Under the pieces are notes generated by a model. The model had not been told where the DNA came from. It saw only the letters and a program-made list of their open reading frames with translations, and made no database searches. The position numbers were made by a program, and so were the translations under genes. Positions 45,973 to 57,492 of a stretch of 64,000 bases of DNA are shown piece by piece (the first letter of the stretch is position 1; every line of letters starts with the position of its first letter). The DNA comes from Tetradesmus obliquus (Eukaryota; Chlorophyta; Chlorophyceae; Sphaeropleales; Scenedesmaceae): assembly GCA_030272155.1 (NCBI GenBank), contig CP126193.1:3472001-3536000 (forward strand). The letters run 5' to 3'.

Positions 45973-46874
45973 CTGGCAGGCTGCCCGGCTGCACTGCGCA
46001 GGCCTCCTGCTGCTGCAGGGTGTCGCTGTCTGCAGCATGCACCTGCAGCTTGTCCTTGGCTGCTGCTGCTGCTGCTGCTGCTGCTGGGTGCTGCTGCTGC
46101 TGCTGCTTGCTGGTGCAGCAGTGGGCATCAGCTGCTCTGTCGTCCTGCTCAGCAAGCTGTGCCTGCTCCACAGGGAAGGCGGTGTCCGCTGCGCTGTCGC
46201 TGCTGCGCTCGCTGCTGCAGCCAGCGTCCACGTAGATGAAGGCCACTGTGGAGGTGCTGGCTGCTGCTGGCTTGGCGCCTGCTGCCTCCTGCTGGCCCTG
46301 GCTGCTGCTGCTGCTGCTGCCATCCTCGCCAGACTCCTGCAGGGGCTGCTGGGGGCACTCCTGGGGGGTGGGGCTGGAGTGCTGCACCTGGCAGGACTTG
46401 GGGGCAAGCAGCGCGGCCTGCATGACACAGCAGCAGCAGCAGGCAAGGGCAGGTGAGGACGAGAAACTGAGATTTTGCTACATTATGTTGATTCATTGTC
46501 TCAGATGGCCTATATGCTGTTGAGTGCAGCACGTGTGCATCTGTTGTGTTGTCTGCTGCTGCATATGCACACGCACTGCCTTGCTTGTCAGCTCGCCTCA
46601 CCTTGAGAGCCTGGTTGCTGTTGCTTGCTTCAATGGCCTGCTGCAGGGGCCAGGCCACCAGCACAATGGAGAGCGCCCAGCACAGGTCCTCGCAGGTCCT
46701 GATGCGCCTGCCCGCTATGACCGGGAAGGGCACGGAGGGCAGTGCCAGAGCCTTGCTCGCATTGGAGATGAAGTCCAGGGCACTTGAAGCCTTCTTACAG
46801 ACGGGAGTAGCGGCCTTACGGCAGCTGTACTTGCCTCCCGCCACAGCCCGCTGAGCGTGATTGTACGAAAACAT
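45803..46874 (-). CDS. Unrecognised protein (copy A, intact), one hydrophobic segment and poly-Ala tracts
   Basis: Two exons, 46602-46874 and 45803-46417, give 295 residues. The donor (CTCAAG/GTGAGG) and acceptor (CATGCAG/GCC) join in phase 0. Exon 1 encodes MFSYNHAQRAVAGGKYSCRK, PVCKKASSALDF, PVIAGRRIRTCEDLC and a hydrophobic WALSIVLVAWPLQQAI. Exon 2 is low complexity: a Ser run, VAFIYVDAGCSSERSS, two CTG-encoded poly-Ala tracts (about 9 and 20 Ala) and a more ordinary end, KLSWLQRALTKLLGSCGG. No known family. The basic, acid-poor N-terminus could be a mitochondrial or plastid leader. A TATA-like box lies 86 nt upstream. Conservation of the exons between the two copies supports its being a real gene. 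Confidence 0.6.
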
Positions 46875-46959
46875 TGTTAAGCGAGCGTTTGAGTGTAAGA
46901 AGAAGGCTGTTCGACAGTTTGAAGGCTCTTGAATGCCTGTAAGAGGAAAGTACCGCGCT

Positions 46960-46966
46960 CTTATAG
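46960..46966 (-). promoter_or_regulatory. TATA-like element, copy A gene
   Basis: On the minus strand CTATAAG, 86 nt before the start at 46874. Copy B keeps a variant at the same spacing. Confidence 0.45.
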
Positions 46967-47899
46967 GGCCTTCGGGGTGCCAGCTTCCGATGATCAAGGC
47001 AGGTAAGCCCTAAGCGGCTAGAGGGGTGCCGGCCCCAGAGCGCCCAAAAACGCCCTCAAAACACGCGTAAATCCTACACAATACTCTGACGCCGGTGCTC
47101 GCGCAGCCCGCGTGTGCAGCTGGCTCCGAGGTGCTGCTGTGGTACAGCCTGGAGGTGCCAGGATGTGGCTCCCTGCTGACCAAAGGCAGCTGCTGTCGTG
47201 CATCTGCACGCATCATAAGCAGCTCGCATCTGATATTGACAAGCCCTACCCTTTAAGCACCGCCAACTGTACACATGTGGCAGCGCAAGTGTGCATGTCT
47301 GTGGATCAGTGTGCTGCCTGGCAGGCAGCAGCCCCGCCAACTTCAATGCCTTCCACTGCACCAGCTGCAGTTCGACCTTACAAATGTTTTACACACATCA
47401 TCAAAATGATTGTCAGCTGGAATGCAGCCTGGTGGCCAGCACCAGCAGTACGTTTGCAGTTGGAGCATGCCGTGCTGCCTATTGTGTCATTTTGTGACCA
47501 GCATGCGGCAGCTGCGCTTTTCTGGACACATTACATGTTGAGTTACATGTGCATGCGGCTCAGGTGCTTCTGTGCTTTCAGCTGCTCTCAACCAAGCAGA
47601 CTTAGCAGAATTGGCTTGCCAGGAAAGCGTGTCATGTGGTGCTCTCACCAATTGCAGTCCAAGGGTGCATGCCAGCAGGTGTTACAGCGCGCATCTCTAG
47701 CAACCAGGATCTCATGCAACCGCGGCATGCACATGAGCCCGCAAGTCAGTGCAGTCATGCCACCTCTTGCACAGGTGTATATTGTGATCAAATGCAGGGT
47801 ATGAGCTGTCTTGAAGTTGGTGCGCGTTTCACAGCGACCACCAGATATGCTGCCACGCGTCACAACCGCTGTGGCCTTCATCACAATCTGCTGCACCAT

Positions 47900-48600
47900 C
47901 ACTACTTGCTGCAGCTGGCAGTCATCTACTAGCAACAAGTCCTGCTCTGTACCTTCAATCACACAAACTGCTGCACCTCATGTTCAATCTGCAGCAAGTC
48001 CAGCAAACGCAGCCCTACTTTGACATCAACGTCTCAAATCCTGCAAGTCCGACATCAAAGCGACAGTCTTTCAGTGACAGCATAATGCCACAGTGTGCAC
48101 ACCATTCCAGGTGCTACAGTGAAGACCCAACTGAAACAGCTGCGGCGAGCCCAGCTCTGAATAGACATCAACAACCCAACTCCTGCAAGTTTGACATCCG
48201 CAGTCTTTCAAGGACAGCAGCGTACACCACACTGTACATCATTCCACCTGCTGCAGCTATTCAAACTGCAACAAGTGCAGCAACCCAGCTGTATTCACAT
48301 CCACCGCCCACCCTTGCAGGAATGAAACAAACAGTCTTTCAAGACAACAAACCCCGCCACGCTGTACGTGCCACACTCTACCTGCTGCACCACAGACCCA
48401 ACTGCATCAACACCAGCTCTGTTTCAGACATCTGTAATCCTGCAAAGTCAACAATAACAGCCTTGCAGGAACAGCAAACCCAGCCACTCTGCACCTATTT
48501 TCAACCAGCTGTACCTGAGATTCCAACTGCAGCAACTGCAGCAATATTGCTCCATCCAGACATCAGAAACCATTCGCCTTGCTGCACATGAAATCCATTC
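47900..48600. repeat. Degenerate tandem repeat array
   Basis: Recurring blocks such as CAACCCAACTCCTGCAAGTT, CAGTCTTTCA(A/G), and ACCCCGCCACGCTGTAC at irregular spacing of roughly 90-130 bp. Related to sequence at 45.47-45.73 kb and to the 3' flank of the duplicated gene. Confidence 0.6.
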
Positions 48601-48701
48601 TGCAACAGGTGCGGCGCACCCGAGTTGTAGTCATACATTGGCAACTGCAATCCTTTGAGTTTGAGAACCACATTGCACCAGGAACAGCAAACCCCACCAC
48701 A

Positions 48702-48810
48702 CTATGCCGACACAACCGCCATCTTGTCGTGGCCTCCGCAGCTGCCAAGCAGCTTGGTGAGGGCGCGCTGCAGCCAGCTGAGCTTCACCACAGCTGCCTG
48801 CTGCTGCACC

Positions 48811-48856
<46 letters not shown>

Positions 48857-48941
48857 CTGGCAGGCTGCCCGGCTGCACTGCGCAGGCCTCCTGCTGCTGC
48901 AGGGTGTCGCTGTCTGCAGCATGCACCTGCAGCTTGTCCTT

Positions 48942-48974
<33 letters not shown>

Positions 48975-49761
48975 GTGCTGCTGCTGCTGCTGCTTGCTGG
49001 TGCAGCAGTGGGCATCAGCTGCTCTGTCGTCCTGCTCAGCAAGCTGTGCCTGCTCCACAGGGAAGGCGGTGTCCGCTGCGCTGTCGCTGCTGCGCTCGCT
49101 GCTGCAGCCAGCGTCCACGTAGATGAAGGCCACTGTGGAGGTGCTGGCTGCTGCTGGCTTGGCGCCTGCTGCCTCCTGCTGGCCCTGGCTGCTGCTGCTG
49201 CTGCTGCCATCCTCGCCAGACTCCTGCAGGGGCTGCTGGGGGCACTCCTGGGGGGTGGGGCTGGAGTGCTGCACCTGGCAGGACTTGGGGGCAAGCAGCG
49301 CGGCCTGCATGACACAGCAGCAGCAGCAGGCAAGGGCAGGTGAGGACGAGAAACTGAGATTTTGCTACATTATGTTGATTCATTGTCTCAGATGGCCTAT
49401 ATGCTGTTGAGTGCAGCACGTGTGCATCTGTTGTGTTGTCTGCTGCTGCATATGCACACGCACTGCCTTGCTTGTCAGCTCGCCTCACCTTGAGAGCCTG
49501 GTTGCTGTTGCTTGCTTCAATGGCCTGCTGCAGGAGCCAGGCCACCAGCACAATGGAGAGCGCCCAGCACAGGTCCTCGCAGGTCCTGATGCGCCTGCCC
49601 GCTATGACCGGGAAGGGCACGGAGGGCAGTGCCAGAGCCTTGCTCGCCTTGGAGATGAAGTCCAAGGCACTCGAAGCCTTCTTTCAGACGGGAGTAGCGG
49701 CCTTGCGGCAGCTGTACTTGCCTCCCGCCACAGCCCGCTGAGCGTGATTGTACGAAAACAT
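48702..49761 (-). pseudogene. Copy B of the duplicated gene, interrupted by an in-frame TGA
   Basis: Same two-exon structure as copy A (49489-49761 and 48702-49304), with intact splice sites and an open second exon (201 codons including stop). In exon 1 the Cys codon after ATPV is TGA in place of TGT (about codon 26), so the product from the ancestral ATG would stop after about 25 residues. A start at the in-frame ATG at 49665 (MDFISKASKALAL) would bypass the stop and lose the basic N-terminus. It could therefore be a young pseudogene or an N-terminally shortened gene. Few other changes are seen in exon 1 (an Asn-to-Lys change follows DFIS). Confidence 0.7.
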
Positions 49762-50296
49762 TGTTAAGCGAGCGTTTGAGTGTAAGAAGAAGGCTGTTCG
49801 ACACTTGGAAGGCTTTTTAATGGCTGTAAAGGGGGACTGCTACGCTCATATAGGGCGTCCGGTGTGCCAGCTTCCGATGATCAGGGCAGGTAAGCCCCAA
49901 GAGCGGCTAGAGAGGTGCCGGCCCCACAGCGCCCGAAAACGCCCTCAAGACATCATTACACCCTATAAGGTACTCTGACGCCGGTGCTCGCGCAGCCCGC
50001 GTGTGCAGCTGGCTCCGAGGTGCTGCTGTGGTACAGCCTGGAGGTGCCAGGATGTGGCTCCCTCCGGGCCAAAGGCAGCTGCTGTCGTCCATCTGCACGC
50101 ATGATAAGCAGCTCGCGTGTTCTTCAAAAAATGTGAGACGCGGCAATGCGTTACCCAGTCCAAGCCACCCAGCCCAGAACAGAACCCAGCAAACAACCAG
50201 ACAGCTGAGCATCTTGTAGCTTCCACTGGCGCCGCTGTTGCCAGCAACACTTTATTTGGCACTTCTCAGGAATGGCTTCCTCAGGGCTAGTAATCA
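49762..50296. other. Duplicated 5' flank and spacer
   Basis: Contains the duplicated upstream segment of copy B up to about 50121, then spacer to the stop of the next minus-strand gene. No separate gene is seen. Confidence 0.5.
49847..49853 (-). promoter_or_regulatory. TATA-like element, copy B
   Basis: On the minus strand CTATATG, 86 nt before the ancestral start at 49761; one substitution relative to copy A. Confidence 0.35.
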
Positions 50297-51746
50297 TCAC
50301 CAGTCCAGCAGAGTGCCGTCGCGGGTAAATGTGCCATTCAGGCTGGGCTGCCAGTGGAAGTACGGGTGCAGCACTGAGGTGGCGCCCTCCTCTGCTGAGC
50401 GCTCAGCTGCCTGTGTGCCCAGGTCAGTCCTGCAGCAGCAGCAGCAGCAGCAGCAACAGCCAGGCAGGCCGACAGAGCATGCATGTCACCGCGAAGTGTG
50501 AAGTCTTTGATTGCAGGCAGTGAAGATTAGGCAGTCGATGCGCTTGCATGGACCGAGTCCCTACTGTGTACCTCTGTAATGCTTCAACAGACATTACTCC
50601 AATACAGTTGAGTGTGGAGTGCGTGATGCGACTGTCAGACATCTAGATGTCTGATCAGATCTGATCACACCTCACATAGGGTACGAGGCCGATCCTGAGG
50701 TGCTGTTGCACATGAATGACCTGACAACATGCTATTGCTGACACCTTACACAGCTCTGCTGTCCTGCAGCCGCTGCTTACCTGCACCAGCCCGGCGTGAC
50801 TGCCACCACTCTTACACCACGCGCCTGCAGCCCCTCATCTGCTGCCATCAGCTGCACCGCCCTGTTCATCAGCGCCTTAGACACACAGTAGGTGGGAGCC
50901 AGGGCCCCAGGCTGCTCCGGCTTTAGTCTGGCCATGGGGCTGTCAGGGTTGAAGGCGGGGAGTGCTGCTGCCATGCTGCGCCAGTGCTGCTGGCTGGTCA
51001 CCTGCTGCCTGTCGTCCTCTGTTGAGCACACGAGGCCTGCCAAACCTGTGTACGTACAAGACAGACGAAAGGGCAACACATATCAGTGGCTGTCGAGACT
51101 GTTGTAGCTGCGAGGATTTCGCCAAGTACAGTCTAAAGGAAGCAGATGTCTGCATGCCAAGCCAGCCACAAAGCAGCTGGCGGCATTGGCGGACAACACA
51201 TGGCATGTGCAGATGACATGCTCAACACCACAGGTATCTCTGCGGCAACGCACCACAAAGTGCACGATCACGGATCACGGTAAGCCGCACTCCTACACAG
51301 CACTCACCTGATGTCACCATGATGACCAAGCTGTTGGCTGCCAGGCTCGGCAGTAGCGCCTCTGTCAGCGTCAGCGGCCCAGCCGTGTTTACTGCCAGCG
51401 TGGTGGCATAACTCTCAGCGTCCCATGCCTGCCGAATCATTATTGCTGCATTGTTGATCAGGAGATCCATTTGCTGGCCGTACTGCTGCTGCACTTGCTG
51501 CACCAGCTGCTGTACGCTGCTGGGGTTGCCTTGATCCAGCAGCAGGCAGCGCACAGGTGCAGTGCTGATGCTGGAGAGCTCCTCTGCTACGCGTGTGCCT
51601 GCTGCTTCGTTGGTGCTTGTGAAGAGCACAGGCTTGCCCTTCTGCAGCAGCTGCCTGCAGACCTCTTTGCCGATGCCGCGTGAACCCCCAGTGACGAGGG
51701 CATAGTGGACTTTGCTCTGCAGCATGCTGCGGGATGACTGGGGCAT
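50297..51746 (-). CDS. Short-chain dehydrogenase/reductase, carbonyl-reductase-like
   Basis: Three exons, 51308-51746, 50781-51045 and 50297-50429, give 278 residues in phase. The cofactor motif VTGGSRGIGKEVCRQL (Arg after GGS suggests NADP) starts near residue 18. Then come DLLINNAAIM, NTAGPLTLTEALLPSL, VIMVTSG (catalytic Ser), a longer loop typical of carbonyl reductases (STEDDRQQ...LPAFNPDSP), TYCVSKALMNRAVQL (catalytic Tyr and Lys, about 199 and 203), VVAVTPGWCRTDLG and the end FTRDGTLLDW. This is the CBR1-like layout of SDRs that reduce carbonyl compounds; the substrate is not predictable. Start choice: MPQSSRSMLQSK at 51746 is used; in-frame Mets also exist at 51764 and 51725. Confidence 0.88.
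50635..50666. repeat. Two adjoining perfect palindromes
   Basis: TCAGACATCTAGATGTCTGA (20 bp, self-complementary), overlapped by GATCAGATCTGATC (14 bp, self-complementary). It lies in intron 2 of the carbonyl-reductase-like gene. Confidence 0.85.
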
Positions 51747-51764
51747 ACAACGTACAACGTACAA

Positions 51765-53206
51765 TCAAGCAGGTGCGCAGCGGCCGATAATAAACTGTGT
51801 TCAAGGCTGCATATCACTATTTTCATGCTTTGCTCTCAGCTGATGACCTGCAGTTCTGCCTGGCAAGCAGTCGACACCGTGTGACACCAGATCTGGCCAG
51901 ACGATGGTGTACAGACCATCACGTGGGCCGCTAGCAGCCGTATGATCTATGCCACACGGGGAGGAATACAGCAGTCAAATTGAACATGCATTGATTCATT
52001 TCAATATGTGCAGCCTGGTCTATGCGGGGCTAGCAAAGCTTGAGGGCCTCAAGCACTGCATCACAACCCGCTGCAGCTGCTGTACTGTTGCTGCCAGCTT
52101 CCACGCACAATAGCCTAATAGTAGCATCATAAACGCACCTGACTTAACCGATAGGAGAGGTGACCGCTGTTACTGGCACTGTCGGGCCCGTTGCAAATAT
52201 AGGTGGGTCGCAGCAGCAGCAGACGGGTGGACCACAGTGCCTGAACGCACTAGCTGCGCCTGCTGGCAAGCTACAGCATCCGCATGATCTGTTGGTTGCA
52301 AAGAACTCTTCACGAGGTATGCTGCCAAACTGGCGCCCTGCTGGAACGCCCGCCCGCTTCAAGAGGTGGATGAGATAAGTTTCCGGCTGGAGATCGCTTG
52401 TAAGTGGCAAGCAAAAACCTTCATTCGCTTTAGCGTTTAGTGCATGTTACGGCTTTTGGATTTGCTTGAAGGTCTGTGCGATTGGCCAGAGCAATGCTCG
52501 GTTGTGGCAGGTGTGCGAATGACTGACAGGTTGTACAGCACTTGCAGTGTCAGAGCCCAGTTGTGTGGCCCCAGCGCGCAAATGCAGGGATAACCGTGTC
52601 ATTACATAGCACGTCGCAAAGGAACATCAGGACCTCTGGCACTGCACTCAATGGTGCTACTGACAACCCTGGACTCTTCTGGTCGGACCAGAAGACATGC
52701 CAGCACCCAGCCATGAAGTGCTCTGCAAGCAGTACTGAAAGGGCATGACAACATAAGGCAGAGGAAGGTTAAAGTGCCTGAAATACGTTGCAAAAACAGT
52801 GCAAACAGCTGTTTGATAAGTCGCTGACTGAAGGCTGCTTGCAGGAAGCGCACAAGAGCCACCAGCATCATGCATGCTTGGTAATGATTACCAAGCATGC
52901 TTGGTGCCTAGGCAAGGCCTGCGCAGGCAAAAAGGGACAAGCTCAAAAGACCAATCCACAGCACATCAGCCAGTCAAGCACGGAAGACTCTAACAAACAG
53001 GTCATGATAAAAGACAAGCAACATTATGTACAGCAAACAACAACAAGACTACGTGTCCATGCTGTAGAAAAAACGAAGAACGTCCTCACCCAAACATTGT
53101 ACCACATGATGACGAGAGCAACATGATGCAACGAACAAATAATCAGACACCACTTTGCGGGCTCACTAGTTCCTGTTTGAGCAGGCAACACAATGCATCC
53201 TGCTTT
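51765..53206. other. Intergenic, 1.4 kb, no supported gene
   Basis: Between the SDR start and the MYND-protein stop. A plus-strand frame at 52160-52378 (ending MLPNWRPAGTPARFKRWMR) has sensible composition but no partner exon or motif. A 29-nt hairpin lies at 52872-52900. Confidence 0.45.
52872..52900. repeat. Perfect 14-bp inverted repeat, 1-nt centre
   Basis: GCATGCTTGGTAAT, a single G, then its exact reverse complement. Confidence 0.85.
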
Positions 53207-53209
53207 CTA

Positions 53210-53241
<32 letters not shown>

Positions 53242-56200
53242 CCTTGCTTGACTGCCGCCGCACCTGCCTGCACACTAGCTTGTGCACAGGCCAGTCAGCC
53301 TGCTGGCATGCACTGCTGCAGTAGGTGCAAGGGTGGCTGTAGTCCACACCGCGACATCCTGAGCAGCCATACACAGCCATAGCAAGCTCACTCACACCAG
53401 ACAAGTTGGTGCAGCCAGCATAATGGCAACCCCAGCTCCTGCTGCTGCTGCTGCGAGGTGAGGGCTGCAGGCTGCTAGCAGGCTGCTGCGGTGATGCACT
53501 AGGGGTGGCCTGAGCACTGCTGCTGCGTTGTTTGCTGCCGGCTCCTGTGCCCAGCCCCGCTTTTGCAACATCTGCTGCTGCCCCTGCTGCCGCCTGCAGC
53601 ACATCACTGAATGCAAACGGCAGCTGAGCCAGGCAGGCCAACGCTGCGTGCTGCTGCGCCCCAAGGCCCTGCAAGTTAGAAGCGCGCAAGCCGCCGCCGC
53701 TGCACGCCCTAGCAGACGCGCCCTGCTGTGCTGCTGGATCTGACGCAGGCGCGCTACGCAAACCAGCTACCGCCTTTGCCACTGCTGCAGCCAGCGCAAG
53801 CTGCTTGAGGCTGCCCTGCAGGGCCTCCAAGATCGTGGGCATCGCCGCCACCAGTGACAACATGTGTTGCACAATGTGCTGGGCCACCATCATCTGATGG
53901 TGTGCTGCGATCTCCTTCAGGCTGGGCACAGCTTCATCTTCACAGCTGGAGCCTGCATCAGACTCGCTGCTGCTGCTGCTGCTGCTGCCACTGCCGCTGC
54001 TGCTGCTGCTGCTGCTGCCGGCAGCTGTGAAGGCGGCCTTTTGCCAGTTAGGGGCGATGGTTGCCCAGACAGGAAGCAGCTGCTGCAGCACTGCTGCTGC
54101 ATGCTGCATCATGCAGCAGGCCATAGGAAGGCAGGCCGCCACCAGAGCATCTACCGCGGCAACCCCAGCATCGCTGCTGCTGCTGCTGCTGCTGCTGGCA
54201 CAAGGTGGTCCTGCTGCACTACTGCTGTTGCTGCACCCGTTGCTGCTGGCTTTAGCTGGCACAGGCCGACACGTGTCAGCATCACTGCTGCTGGTAATGC
54301 TGGACAGGGCCTCAGTGAACAGCTGGGCTGCAACTTTGACGCTACTGCCCTGGCTGAGTGCTGCGTCCAGCTGCCTGGCTATGTCAGCAGCTGACAGCTG
54401 GCTACTGCAGTTTGCCTCGCTAGAGCGCCCCTGCCAGACGGTGATGCTGTATGTAGCAGCAGCATGGAAAAAACAGCATTTGAACGCTTGCTGCCGGCCA
54501 GAAGGTAGGCATGACACACATGCAGCGCAGCAAACATATGCTACAAAACTCAGTTGGCTGCGTCTTTATCAACAGCAGCAGCACCATCAGCAAGAGAAAC
54601 GACAGCAACGTCTTATGTAACTAGCGCCAACAGCCATGGCAGCTTAATAAGCCATGCCACTCACATGTTCAGCCAGGCTGTGGCCTGCTCCATCATGTGC
54701 AGCGCCATGCCTCCCACAGCCAGGTGCTTCTCATGCAACAGCACCCCAGGAGAGTCCAGGATGCTGCTGCTGGTGCTGCACCAGCTGCTGATGCTGACGC
54801 TGTCATCGTCATCGCTGCTGTCGCCATTGCTGCAGGCGCCCCTGCTGGCGTGACGCCCTCCGAACTCTGGACTGCTGCCACTGCTGCCGCTGCTGCTGCT
54901 GCTGCTGGCATCTGCAGGTTCACTGCCGCCAGCTTGACCAGTGTCGTGTTCTGCAGCTGCCACCAAATGCTGTAGACCCTGCTGCTGCTGCTGCTCCAGC
55001 GTCTCTGCTGTGAGCACCCGCAGTGCCTTGCAGCGGGTGATGACCAGCGCTGCCAGACCTGCCGTCAGCTCCCTGCTGCTGAACACGTGCAGCAGCCGCA
55101 CTGCAGTGTTGGGCAGCACTGCTGCCAGCAGCTGGCCTGCTTCCAAGCCCACCACGCGGGACAGGTGCTGGCAGCGCAGGTACGCCTCTGCCAGCTGCAG
55201 CAGCTGCAGCGAGTGCTGCTCCCGGAGCCCTGCAGCAAAGGACAGCGCACACGAAAGCATGCAGCAAGGTATTGAAACCATGCATTGAATACGTCTGTAA
55301 CACCAGCGCATGTGCTCTGCTTGCAAGAAAGCATGCACGTGCTAGTCTATGCAGCATGGGCAAATGGGATGATGATCAAGAGGTTACGGCAGCCATGAGC
55401 AGTCTCACCGGTTGTTTGCTGCAGCAGCTGCTGCTGCGGTTGCTGCTGTCCAGTCTGCTGCTGCTGTTGGCTGCTGGCTGCTGCTGTGCTGAGCCCATCC
55501 TCAACCTGCAGCAGCAGCGTTGGCATCTCCATCAGGCGCCGCACTGTGTCATCCAGCCGGCTGAAGTGCAGCGCAGCTTGCTTCAGCCGCGCATCTGACA
55601 GCGGCTGCAGAGCCCTCAGCAGCTCAAGCGGCAGCTGCACCAGGCAGCCAGCAAGCCCAGGATGCTGCAGCAGCCGCAGCAGCTCCTGCCGCTGCTGCTG
55701 TTGCTGCTGCTGCTCCTGGTCGGCTGGCACACCATCCCGCTGCTGGCCGTTGGTTTGCAAAGCTGCTTGCCCGCTAGCGCTGTCTGCTGGCGTTGCTGCT
55801 CCTGCTTCCTCTCCCAGCTGCTCACTTGCTGCTTCAACCTCTTCAGTATGCCGCTGCTTTGTGTGCCTGTCATCTGCTGCTTCCTCAGGCGGCAGCACAG
55901 GCTGCGCCAGCAGCCGCAGCATGTGCGCAGGCGTGCTCCACAAACACAGGCCCCGCTTCTGATGGCTGGCAGCAGCAGGACACACATCTAGGAGCCATGC
56001 CGCCTCAAGCAACAGCAGCAGCATATCACAAGACGCGTGGTGCTCCAGCCCTGCTGCTGGCGCGCGCCGGATAGCCCACCCCCACAGCATCAGCAGCAGC
56101 TGCAGCTCAGCTGCTGCGCTGTTGGTCACCCCAAGGCCTTGGCTGCGCCAGACTTCGGGGTCGCTTGGTGGTACCCATGCGCAGTGCGCGGCTGGCAGCT

Positions 56201-57492
56201 GCACCTCTCGCCACACAGCAGCTGTCGACAGCAGCGGCTGCTGCTGCTGCTGCTGAAGATCCTGTTGCGGTGATGGCGGTGCTGCTCTGTTAGCGGCTGA
56301 TGCGCTAGCTGAGCACGCCACCTGCTGCTGCTGCTGTTGCTGTTGTAGCATAGGCATGTCCAAGGATAGCGCTTGCAGCTGCTGCTGCTGCACTTGCTCC
56401 TGCCGACTGGTGCGCATCCCTTGCTGCAGCGGGCTAGCTCCGCCTGCTCGTTGCTGCTGTGATGGTGACCTGGCAGCACCTGGCGGCAGTAGCTGCTGCT
56501 GCTGCTGCTGCTGCTGCACGTCTTGCCGTAGTAGCGCGACCAGCACAGCTGTGTAGTTGGCAAGCAGGAAGACTGCTGCATGGCACCACGCCTGCTGGAA
56601 CAGCTCTCGGAAGGCTGCAGCGCTGCGCGGCGCTCCCTGCTGCTCTGCTGTGTGCAGCAGCTGGCTCAAGTTGCACCAGCGGCAGATGGCGAGCAGCAGG
56701 CTGCAAGCAGGAGGCACAGCACAGCAGGACAAACCAAGTTGCTTTTCTGCTTTGCTGTTGCATGTCCGTCACAGCTACCATACGCCAGGCTGCTGTGTAG
56801 TTTCCTGCAAGCTTATGGCAAGCATACACCAGCAGCAAGCACATACAAAACAGAACTGCTGCAAAGTCACACAAAATTGGCTTGCAGGAAAGCCCTACAG
56901 CGCACCTTCCAAGCGCGAGGATGGCTGTATCTGCATGCTGCATCGCCTCTGCTGCTGCATGGTCGCTGCTGCCTGCCATCAGCTGTGAGCTGCAGCAGTC
57001 CTTGAGGCACATGACTGCCTCGCACAGCATGGGCAGCCAGGCATAGCGCTGCAGCTGCCTCAGCAATGAATCTGGAGGCCTGCAAGGACACACACGCACA
57101 GCTGCTCAGCAAGAGCAGTACCTAGCATGATAACACAGTGGACAGGAATGTCAACTAAACACATCAGTCAAGACTTCCTCATGCTCAGCTTGCTGCGCAG
57201 CATACCCCTGCCGTGAAGCAAAGCTATCATAACCTAGGGTGCATGCATGCTGCTACATGCAATGTGGAGCAGGTTGGTCCACCGTGCTGCCGCTTTGCAT
57301 GAGGCAGCTGGGTTAAGATTGCTACCTATAGGAGTTGCTTAGGCTCCACACGCCCTGCACTGCCTGCAGCAGGTTCGTTGTGACTGTGCTGAGCTTCTTG
57401 CTATACTGCAGCAGGAAGCCCAGCGACTGTCCAGCGCAGCTCCATTGCTTCACAAACACGCGTGCAGCAGAGACAGCTGTGTCCAGGTGCAT
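53207..57492 (-). CDS. Large MYND zinc-finger protein (about 1,145 residues)
   Basis: Five exons: 57326-57492, 56906-57079, 55409-56700, 54665-55229 and 53207-54446. All junctions are in phase (for example AWLNI/ITVWQ). The C-terminus holds a MYND finger: CHYAGCTNLSGVSE, GCSGCRG, CTYCSSACQQADWPVHKLVC, with the C-x4-C, C-x2-C, C-x2-C-x3-C and H-x3-C ligand order, followed by a poly-Gln tail. MYND fingers bind proline-rich peptides in regulatory partners. The rest is mostly helical, Leu/Gln/Ala-rich sequence (QLLAAVLPNTAVRLLHVFSS, CRWCNLSQLLHT) with long CAG-encoded Gln and Ser runs and no catalytic domain; no SET domain is seen. Such proteins are numerous in chlorophyte genomes with unknown roles. 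The start MHLDTAVSAARVFVKQW is tentative: an AG acceptor just upstream leaves room for another exon. Divergent from the MUS81-like gene. Confidence 0.78.

Larger units (their letters stand above)
45734..47226. repeat. Segmental duplication, copy A (about 1.5 kb)
   Basis: Nearly identical, in the same orientation, to 48637-50121. It includes a two-exon minus-strand gene, its 5' flank with TATA-like box and about 185 bp of further upstream sequence. Differences are CAG-run lengths and scattered substitutions, more frequent outside the exons. Confidence 0.95.
46875..48701. other. Spacer between duplicated genes
   Basis: Apart from the duplicated 5' flank (to about 47226), no gene is seen. The part from about 47.9 kb to 48.6 kb is an array of degenerate units resembling the 3' flank of the duplicated gene (CTTTCAAGGACAGCA, CACCACACTGTAC, CACCTGCTGCA). 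Confidence 0.55.
48637..50121. repeat. Segmental duplication, copy B
   Basis: Direct repeat of 45734-47226, about 2.9 kb downstream in the same orientation. The CTG run in exon 2 is shorter (about 14 instead of 20 Ala codons), while another is one codon longer. Confidence 0.95.

Noticed and set aside
45734..46456. Poly-Cys plus-strand frame (and its twin at 48579-49343)
   Set aside because: TGC runs are the CTG microsatellite in another frame; the minus-strand two-exon gene explains the region.
52160..52378. Plus-strand frame ending MLPNWRPAGTPARFKRWMR
   Set aside because: Composition is reasonable, but there is no partner exon, no motif and no promoter signal.
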